A program made the translations under genes and the position numbers. The notes beneath the pieces were generated by a model. That model was not told where the DNA came from. It did no database searches and saw only the letters and a list, made by a program, of their open reading frames with translations. Of a DNA stretch of 64,000 bases, positions 57,706 through 64,000 are shown piece by piece. Positions within the stretch are counted from its first letter, which is position 1. The number at the start of each line of letters is the position of its first letter. Source of the DNA: an uncultured Opitutia bacterium (GTDB taxonomy: Bacteria > Verrucomicrobiota > Verrucomicrobiia > Opitutales > Opitutaceae); contig CAIUOU010000110.1 in NCBI GenBank assembly GCA_903900845.1, positions 62,001 to 126,000 on the forward strand. Reading direction: 5' to 3'.

Positions 57706-58015
57706 AACCACGCATGGCCGGAATCGCGCCTGCGAGGGTTGCACCGGGAAGGGCCCGGGCGCGGTTCCGCCGCGGCCGAATCGTCCTCAGGCCTCGGCGC
57801 GCTGGGAGTGAGGAGAGCGAGTGAGAGGGGTAGGGCGGTGTGCACGACGGGAAGTTTCAGAAGAGCCGCGATTCCCAAGCATAGGACACGAACGGCCGCG
57901 GATGAGGCCGGCGCTGCTGTAGCTGAGGCGGCAGCCTCGGATCCTGCCGCGGATAATACGGCCGAAGGCGGTTCCGAATGCCGCCGGGGTTTGAACCACG
58001 GATGGCCCGGATTCC
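57706..58015 (+). repeat. Degenerate AACCACGSATGGCCSG intergenic repeats (57706-57727, 57994-58015), weaker third match near 58064
   Basis: AACCACGCATGGCCGGAATCGC vs AACCACGGATGGCCCGGATTCC; third copy TCACCACGCATGTCC. Confidence 0.6.
57919..57944 (+). repeat. GTAG-hairpin copy C (GTAGCTGAGGCGGCAGCCTCGGATCC)
   Basis: Stem CTGAGGC/GCCTCGG (one G-T wobble), GGCA loop; downstream similarity to copy A continues. Confidence 0.6.
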
Positions 58016-58216
58016 CCGGAGGCAGCGAAGTTCGTGCTGCCGTCGCCGACTCGCTCCGCGGTCTTCACCACGCATGTCCAGTTGGCGCGGATGGGAGAGC
58101 CGCCTCCGGCGGTCGGGAGACCCGCGTGAACAGACTCGGGGCGGATGGGGATTTTATTCCCGCGTGGAGTGCTGATTTGGACGTTGCGCGGGTGCCGGCC
58201 AGCCTCGCATCCTGCC

Positions 58217-58834
58217 ATGGAATTGAAGATCCTCGCCGTTGAAGACGATGCGGTTTCCCGGACTGTCCTCCAGGCCGCCTTGCGCAAGCTGGGCCACGAG
58301 GTGGTCATTGCTGAGTCCGGCGAGGCTGCATGGGAGGCGCTGCAACGGGATCCGTTTCGTGTCGTGGTGAGTGACTGGACTATGCCGGGGGTGGACGGCC
58401 TGGAGCTTTGCCGGCGGGTTCGTCGCCAGGACGACGCGGACTACGTGTATTTTATCCTGCTCACGGCCCGTGACGCCACCGCGGCCAACCAGAATGAGGC
58501 GGCCGACGCAGGCGTGGATGATTTTCTCAGCAAGCCGCTCGATTTCCCCGAGCTTTGGATGCGCCTGAGGGTGGCGGAGCGAATCCTGCGTTACACCACG
58601 CAGGTGCGCCAATTGGAGGAGCTCCTCCCGATTTGCTCGTACTGCAAGAAGATCAGGGACGACGGCAACTACTGGCAGCAAATCGAGGCCTATATCAGCG
58701 AACGCACCGGCAGCGACTTCAGCCACTCCGTCTGCCCCGATTGCTACAAGGGAGTGGTGCTGCCGCAGCTTGAGGAGCTGAAGTCCGAGCCCAACCCCGC
58801 GCCGCCCGTTGCACGAAAGCATCCAGAGGCTTGA
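58217..58834 (+). CDS. Response regulator: receiver domain + C-terminal CxxC...CxxC tail
   Basis: ILAVEDDAVSRTVLQAALRKLGHEVVIAESGEAAWEAL; VVVSDWTMPGVDGLELCRRVR; ILLTARD; DFLSKPLDFPEL; LLPICSYCKKIRDDGNYWQQIEAYISERTGSDFSHSVCPDCY. Confidence 0.92.
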   Translation: MELKILAVEDDAVSRTVLQAALRKLGHEVVIAESGEAAWEALQRDPFRVVVSDWTMPGVDGLELCRRVRRQDDADYVYFILLTARDATAANQNEAADAGVDDFLSKPLDFPELWMRLRVAERILRYTTQVRQLEELLPICSYCKKIRDDGNYWQQIEAYISERTGSDFSHSVCPDCYKGVVLPQLEELKSEPNPAPPVARKHPEA

Positions 58835-59018
58835 GGAGAAGATCGCCTTCCTCGAGCACCACGTGACGGCTCAGGACAAGGTCATGCTCGAACTTGCGGA
58901 TGAACTTGCGGCGCTCCGCCGCGAGGTTCGGGCCTGGCGCGAGCGGACGTCGCTGGGCGCTTCCGGCGAAGTCGCCGGGGATTCAGGTTCGGACCCCGAG
59001 CGTCCGCCGCATTACTGA
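58809..59018 (+). CDS. slyX: SlyX family protein
   Basis: RLEEKIAFLEHHVTAQDKVMLELADELAALRREV and C-terminal PPHY; TTG start overlapping the response regulator 3' end. Confidence 0.85.
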   Translation: MHESIQRLEEKIAFLEHHVTAQDKVMLELADELAALRREVRAWRERTSLGASGEVAGDSGSDPERPPHY

Positions 59019-59051
59019 TCGCGACCAGGCACTGGCGGCCGCGACGCGGGC

Positions 59052-60674
59052 CTAGAATTGGGCTGACAGCTCGTGCAGGTGCCCTGGCTCGAGAATCTTC
59101 TCGCCGAGCGCGGAGCATTCCTGCTCGTCGTTCTTCAAGAGCTTGAATCGCACGGGGGCGTCGGCCTCGTTGGTCTCCCAGCGCCACTTGCCGATTGAGA
59201 CGAATTGCAGCGGCAAGCCTTTGTCCCAGCTGAGTCCCGGTCCTTCACCGCGGATGAAAAGACGGTTGCCGATGCCGATGTAGGACGTGGCGATCAACCG
59301 GGTGGCGCCGTCCGATGAAAGGGTGCGTTCGATGGCACCGGGGACGGGCGTGCCGCCGGTATCTTCCAAGGGCAAATCCAGGGACGGTTCCGGATCCGGC
59401 TGGGCCTTCCGTGGGGCGCGCTTTCGAGGGGCGGGTTCGGCGGCGGGTGCACCAGCTTCCGGCTCGGGAGCAGGGGCTTTTGCCGGTGTATCCGGAGCGG
59501 GTGTATCGACGGCGGGGGCAACAACCGGCGCTGGAGAGGCGGCCCCGGGGGCCGCGTCAGGCGCGGCAGGTGCGGGTGAAGGTGAGGCCTCGGTCTTGGC
59601 GGCGGGTTCGAGCGCTGGCGTCGCAGGTGTCGGTTCCGGAGCGGCGGGAGCCGGGACCTCGGTGGGTTTTGGAAGCTCGATTTCGCCGGTGGTAACGATG
59701 GTGGTGGCGGCTGCGATCGCGGCTTCCGGGATGGGTTGCTGCTCTGCGGGCGCCGCCGGAGCTTCCTTCGGACGTGGCTTGCGCGGGCGCTTGGGGGCGG
59801 TGGGAACGGGAGTTTCGGCCGACACGGGTGTCGCGCCTTGCGTCGGCACGGCGATCGCTTCCGTGCTCGTTGGGGCGGGTTCGCTCGCGGGAGTGGAAAT
59901 GGTGGCTTCGGCCGTCGTCTGGGTGTCGGGCGGGGTCGCTTCGGGCGCGGGAGCGGTGATCGGTTCCGTGGCGGCGGGCGTCTCGGTCGCGGGTGCGGGC
60001 GGCGGTGCGATCGGAGCGGCGGCGGAAACCCGCGACCGGTTGCCGGAGGCCTTCAACTTGGCCTCGAGTTCCGCCAGCTTGGCCTCCAGCGCGGCGACCG
60101 CGGCGGCTTGGGCGCGGGCAATGCCCTCGGCGCCATCCGCCAGCTTCGCCAGGGTGGCTTGGGCGGCGGTGGCTTGCTGGTGGGAGGCGGATTCCTGCTT
60201 CGCCAGTTCCGCGGCAGCCTTTGCCAGGCGTGCCGCCGCCGTTTCCAGTTTTTCGGTGTCGCCCAGACGGATGGCGGCGACCTGATCCTGCAGCTGGACC
60301 ACCTTGTCCTGCAGCCTCTGCGGCAACTGGGCCGCCTGCTGGAGATTCCGCTGCGCCGTCTCGTTGATCTGGTGCAGGCTGCCCGTGGCGATGCTGATCT
60401 GCTCGGCGGCGGCCGCGAGGGTCTGGGCCATGCCCTCGAGCGTCCGCTGACGCTCGTCGAGCAGCTCGTTCTTCTGCCGCTCGTAGCGCGCCACCAGCGG
60501 GATCAGCCCCACCACCGCGCCAAGGCTCACGCAGGCGACGGTGGCGATGACGGCCCCGGCCGTGAGCGGCTCTTCCGAGCGCAGGGCGATCACGGCTCCC
60601 GCGCCGATCAGCGCGAGGTCGGTCACGATGAAGATCCAGGCGGGCAACGCAGGCTTGGCTTCGGAACGTTTCAT
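59052..60674 (-). CDS. Hypothetical membrane protein: two N-terminal TM helices, coiled coil, long Pro/Ala/Thr-rich region, C-terminal domain
   Basis: IFIVTDLALIGAGAVIAL and AGAVIATVACVSLGAVVGLIPLV TM segments; low-complexity PAPEATPPDTQTTAE... region; conserved-looking C-terminus GIGNRLFIRGEGPGLSWDKGLPLQFVSIGKWRWET. Confidence 0.72.
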   Translation of the reverse strand: MKRSEAKPALPAWIFIVTDLALIGAGAVIALRSEEPLTAGAVIATVACVSLGAVVGLIPLVARYERQKNELLDERQRTLEGMAQTLAAAAEQISIATGSLHQINETAQRNLQQAAQLPQRLQDKVVQLQDQVAAIRLGDTEKLETAAARLAKAAAELAKQESASHQQATAAQATLAKLADGAEGIARAQAAAVAALEAKLAELEAKLKASGNRSRVSAAAPIAPPPAPATETPAATEPITAPAPEATPPDTQTTAEATISTPASEPAPTSTEAIAVPTQGATPVSAETPVPTAPKRPRKPRPKEAPAAPAEQQPIPEAAIAAATTIVTTGEIELPKPTEVPAPAAPEPTPATPALEPAAKTEASPSPAPAAPDAAPGAASPAPVVAPAVDTPAPDTPAKAPAPEPEAGAPAAEPAPRKRAPRKAQPDPEPSLDLPLEDTGGTPVPGAIERTLSSDGATRLIATSYIGIGNRLFIRGEGPGLSWDKGLPLQFVSIGKWRWETNEADAPVRFKLLKNDEQECSALGEKILEPGHLHELSAQF

Positions 60675-60923
60675 GGGGGCGTCGGCGACCGGCCCTTTCC
60701 GCGTCGCCGGCTGCACGCTTCCTCCGCGTGACAGACTGGCCGCGGGCGAGGGTCGGTGGGGAGTTTGTGCGGCCCGCTCCGTCGCGGCTCAAGGGAAAAC
60801 CGGCCGCGCGCGGCGGGCTCGCAATACGTCACGTGCCGCGGACCCGGCCGGGGATTCGCTCGCCGCGGGGATTCGCCCGCGCTGAGAATTCCGCGACTTT
60901 CGGGCGCCAGCCGTGTTTTGCGC

Positions 60924-61535
60924 ATGAATGACGATCTTAACGTGCAAACTCCCCCGACCGGTGTGACCCGTGCGGCGAATTTCACTGTCTTCATGCGCAG
61001 CTACCAGGACATGGTTTTCTCGACGGCGGTGCGGATCACGGCCAACGACGCGCAGGCGGAGGACATCGCGCAGGAGGTTTTCCTGCGGGCCTACCGTGAT
61101 TTCGACCGCTTGTCGGCCAGCCCCGCGGTGGGCGGCTGGCTCAAGACCGTGGCCACTAACCTCGCGCTCAATCACGTCACGCGTTACCGCCGCCGCTGGC
61201 GGTTCTTCTCCGAGTTCCGCCGCGACGGGGACCACGACGGGAGCGAGGTTCCCGAGGCGGCTTTTCCGGCGGCGGACGATCTGTTGGGCGACGTCGACGC
61301 CCACGAACGACGGCGGGTGGTCGACGCCGCGCTGGCGCGGCTGCCGGAGCACCAGCGGGTGCCGCTGGTCCTGTTTCATTTCGAGGAGATGTCCTACGAG
61401 GAGATCGCGCGGCGGCTCGAGGCCTCCCTGCCGAAGATCAAGACCGACATGCTGCGCGGCCGGGCGGCGTTGGCGCGGTTGCTCGTCGCCGACCCCGGAG
61501 CCCGCGAGACTTTGAGGATTCCGGATCATGAATGA
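60924..61535 (+). CDS. RNA polymerase sigma factor, sigma-70/ECF family
   Basis: MVFSTAVRITANDAQAEDIAQEVFLRAYRDF (region 2); LPEHQRVPLVLFHFEEMSYEEIARRLEASLPKIKTDMLRGRAALARLL (region 4). Confidence 0.92.
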   Translation: MNDDLNVQTPPTGVTRAANFTVFMRSYQDMVFSTAVRITANDAQAEDIAQEVFLRAYRDFDRLSASPAVGGWLKTVATNLALNHVTRYRRRWRFFSEFRRDGDHDGSEVPEAAFPAADDLLGDVDAHERRRVVDAALARLPEHQRVPLVLFHFEEMSYEEIARRLEASLPKIKTDMLRGRAALARLLVADPGARETLRIPDHE

Positions 61536-62004
61536 CCACCGAACCGAATCGTCGGAACTGAAACTGGAGCGTTTGATCTCCGGCGTCGTGGCCGGTCTGC
61601 CGACGCGGCGTGCCCCGTTGACGCTGGAGGGCCGCGTCCTGGCGGCGATCTCCGAGGGGAACACGCCTCTGGCGCGGGTTCAGGGATTCGCGTCCTGGCC
61701 GGCGCCGCTGCGGTGGTTGGCGTTCCCGGCACTGACGGCGGTCGCCGCCGGGTTGATGCTCATGGTGGGAGGGGCGGGGCGGGACACGGCGGATCTGGCG
61801 CGTGCACTCGTCCCCGGCGGGTGGACCGCGCTCTGGGACGCGCTACGGGCGACGGTGGAGGCGGCTGGTGGCGCGATGGCCCTGTTGGGGAGCTCGCTGC
61901 CTGGATCCTGGTGGTATGTGGCGCTGGCGGTCTTGGCCTGCTGGTATGCCGGCGTGGTCGGACTGGGTTTTGCCGCTTACCGGCTTTTGCGAACGCGCGG
62001 TTGA
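61528..62004 (+). CDS. Small membrane protein, possible anti-sigma partner
   Basis: Overlaps the sigma factor by 8 nt; two TM segments; role inferred from position only. Confidence 0.6.
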   Translation: MNDHRTESSELKLERLISGVVAGLPTRRAPLTLEGRVLAAISEGNTPLARVQGFASWPAPLRWLAFPALTAVAAGLMLMVGGAGRDTADLARALVPGGWTALWDALRATVEAAGGAMALLGSSLPGSWWYVALAVLACWYAGVVGLGFAAYRLLRTRG

Positions 62005-62030
62005 GGCGCTGAGGGAGCGATTTTTAGAAG

Positions 62031-63722
62031 ATGAAATCCATGAAGATTATTTCCGGACTTCTTTCCGCGGCGCTGTTACTGCCGGTGGCGCTCCAGGGTT
62101 TGAGCGCGGCGGATGTTGCCGCGCCGGTTGCCGTCAAGGCGGAGGCCGGCGCGAGGCGCGAACAGGGGTCGCCGCTGGGTGACCAAGCCGTTCCCGCCGG
62201 GGAGCGGACGCGCGAGGTCGTCGCCTTGCGTGGCACCCTGACGGTCGACGGCACCGTGGATCGGGACGCGGTCTCGATCCTCGGACGCACCGTGGTGGGG
62301 GAGGAAGGCAGGGTGCTCGGCAGCGCGGTCGGGGTGCTGGGCCGGGTCGAGTCGAGCGGACTCGTCGGTCGTGACGCCGTCGCGGTGCTGGGCGGGATCG
62401 AGATCAACGGCCCGGTGGGGGGCAACGTCGTTGCCGTACTGGGTGACGTGAAACTCGGACCCAAGGCGGTCATCCAGGGCGACTTGGTGCGATTGGGCGG
62501 AAGCCTGCGGCGCGAGCCCGGCGCCGTGGTGAGGGGCAGCCAGGTCGGCATCGGTTTGACGGGGGCGCTTTCCGCGGATGGCGGGTTCGTGGAATGGGCG
62601 CGGCGCTGCCTGTTCCTCGCGCGGCCGCTGGCGTGGGACATTTCGGTGATATGGGCTTGGGGCGTCGCGGTCGCGTTTCTCGCGTTTTACCTCCTGATCA
62701 CACTGGTGTTCCGGCGCACCGTGAACGCCTGCGCCGAGACGCTCGCCGTGCGGCCGGGGCTCACGGTCCTCGGCAGCCTGCTCACGGTTTTCCTCACTCC
62801 GGTCGCTTTCGTCCTGCTCTCTGTTTCGGTCGTGGGTCTGCTGGTCGTGCCGTTCCTCGGACTGGCCGTCGTCGCCGCGACCCTGCTCGGCAAGGCCGCG
62901 GTGCTCCTCTGGCTCGGACGCGCTTGCCTCCGGGGAAATCGTCCCGGTGCGCCTGTGCTCGCCGTTACGGTGGGAGGACTTCTGGTCCTGGTGCTCTACA
63001 CCGTGCCGGTGCTTGGCCTCTTTGTGTTCAAGCTGCTCGGCTGGCTCGGTCTGGGCGCGGTCGTGACCACGCTCGCGCGCACCGCGCGACGCGGCCGGGC
63101 GCCGGTTTCGCCCGCGCCTCTTTTGCCTCCGTCCGCCGCCTCCGCGCCGCACCCTTCTGCAGCGCCGGTGCCGTCCCCAGTCGTTCCGCTGGCAGCGCCG
63201 TCGCCGGCGGAAACTTCTTCGTCGGTCACTGCTCCCGGGCTTTCGGACCCCGTTCGCCCATCGGAACCGGCGTCGCCGCCCGTCGTTCCGCCGCCCCCGC
63301 TTCCTGCCGTCTCGCCTGCGCCCCGGGCTCGCCTCACGCGCCGGCTCGGCGCGCTCGCCATCGATGTGCTGCTCGTCGGGATGGTGCTGTCGCTGCTTGG
63401 CAACCTGAGGTCGCACGGCGCCGGTGTGAGCTTCGGCGGGGGCGGCCTGCTCCTGGCGCTCGCCGTTTACGGCGCCGTGCTCTGGAAGCTCCGGGGTGCG
63501 ACCGTGGGCGGCATCGTGTGCGGTTTGCAGGTCGCGCGGGCCGATGGTCGTGGGATGGACTGGGCCACGGTGATCGTGCGCGCTCTCGCCTGCTTCCTGT
63601 CGCTCGCTCCGCTCGGGCTCGGTTTCCTCTGGGCCGCCTTCGACGCCGACAAGCAAACTTGGCACGACAAGATTGCCGGCACCGTCGTCATCCGCCTGCC
63701 TAAACCCGCGCCGCTCGTCTGA
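62031..63722 (+). CDS. Bactofilin-like repeat + TM + RDD-domain membrane protein
   Basis: Repeats VSILGRTVVGEEGRVLGSAVGVLGRVESSGLVGRDAVAVLGGIEINGPVGGNVVAVLGDV; TM helices; RRLGALAIDVLLVGMVLSLL RDD-type start and WHDKIAGTVVIRLPK end. Confidence 0.8.
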   Translation: MKSMKIISGLLSAALLLPVALQGLSAADVAAPVAVKAEAGARREQGSPLGDQAVPAGERTREVVALRGTLTVDGTVDRDAVSILGRTVVGEEGRVLGSAVGVLGRVESSGLVGRDAVAVLGGIEINGPVGGNVVAVLGDVKLGPKAVIQGDLVRLGGSLRREPGAVVRGSQVGIGLTGALSADGGFVEWARRCLFLARPLAWDISVIWAWGVAVAFLAFYLLITLVFRRTVNACAETLAVRPGLTVLGSLLTVFLTPVAFVLLSVSVVGLLVVPFLGLAVVAATLLGKAAVLLWLGRACLRGNRPGAPVLAVTVGGLLVLVLYTVPVLGLFVFKLLGWLGLGAVVTTLARTARRGRAPVSPAPLLPPSAASAPHPSAAPVPSPVVPLAAPSPAETSSSVTAPGLSDPVRPSEPASPPVVPPPPLPAVSPAPRARLTRRLGALAIDVLLVGMVLSLLGNLRSHGAGVSFGGGGLLLALAVYGAVLWKLRGATVGGIVCGLQVARADGRGMDWATVIVRALACFLSLAPLGLGFLWAAFDADKQTWHDKIAGTVVIRLPKPAPLV

Positions 63723-63748
63723 GGTTGCGCGGGTCGAGCCGGGTCGTG

Positions 63749-64000
63749 TCAGCCGGCGAAGTCCTTGAGGTCGGCGGGGGTGTCGAGGTCGCGCGCGAGT
63801 TCCGGGAGGTCGACGGCGGCGACGCGCGCCGGGTCGGCGTTCAGCAGATCGCGGGCGCCCTCCTCGCCGGTCAGGGCGGTGAGCGCGGCAAAATGCCCGC
63901 GGCTGAAAAGTGCCGGGGCGCCAAGGCGGCCGGCGTAGCGCGCGGCCACGATCCCTCGGCCGGTCGCGCGATGCGCCGCCAGCAGGCTTTCCACGGTGGC
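63749..64000 (-). CDS. NTP-transferase/MobA-MocA-like nucleotidyltransferase, C-terminal part (truncated by window end)
   Basis: GRGIVAARYAGRLGAPALFSRGHFAALTALTGEEGARDLL ... LDTPADLKDF; ORF open to the window edge. Confidence 0.75.
   Translation of the reverse strand, partial: ATVESLLAAHRATGRGIVAARYAGRLGAPALFSRGHFAALTALTGEEGARDLLNADPARVAAVDLPELARDLDTPADLKDFAG

Noticed and set aside
59287-60731. Gly/Ala/Val-rich plus-strand ORFs (59287-60285, 59736-60731)
   Set aside because: Antisense reading of the Pro/Ala-rich repeat of the minus-strand gene; low-complexity artefact.
1-64000. CRISPR array, tRNA/rRNA genes, prophage, restriction-modification or classical defence islands
   Set aside because: No regularly spaced repeats, structural RNA signatures, capsid/integrase or R-M motifs seen on either strand by eye.

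Overview
This 64 kb window is GC-rich and densely coding. It most likely comes from a PVC-superphylum bacterium, probably Verrucomicrobiota/Opitutales; that placement is inferred from family content such as PVC-type CxxCH dehydrogenases, DUF1080, ThuA and Gfo/Idh proteins. The blocks are: (i) a glycoside-oxidation block at 3.3-20.2 kb (two PVC heme/HEAT dehydrogenases, ThuA, DUF1080, Gfo/Idh, HEAT protein, FNR, polyphosphate glucokinase); (ii) a RAYT (REP-associated tyrosine transposase) with its own repeats at 20.2-22.1 kb; (iii) an amino-sugar operon at 23.9-30.8 kb; (iv) a catabolic block at 31-38.8 kb (class III aminotransferase, DeoR regulator, ceramidase-like, FGGY kinase, sulfatase, periplasmic sugar-binding protein); (v) a surface-polysaccharide/dTDP-rhamnose locus at 38.8-50.9 kb; (vi) a mixed block (sialidase-like, orphan ModB, OGG-like glycosylase, OppA, LivJ-like, response regulator + SlyX, ECF sigma factor, RDD/bactofilin-like protein). 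No tRNA, rRNA or CRISPR was recognised. The most unusual signals are repeats: a four-helix-bundle ORF between rfbB and rfbA flanked by inverted heptamer arrays (GGCGATN)n with a perfect 16-bp inverted repeat that supplies its start codon; GGGACAGGCT repeats around the RAYT that also occur inside the neighbouring coding gene; a transposase-less element built from GGGGTCAGGGCGTT inverted repeats that supplies a gene's stop codon; and a scattered family of intergenic (G)TAG + 7-8 bp stem + 4-nt loop hairpins, often next to degenerate ACCACGGAT-type repeats. Everything was read by eye; no database search or folding program was run.
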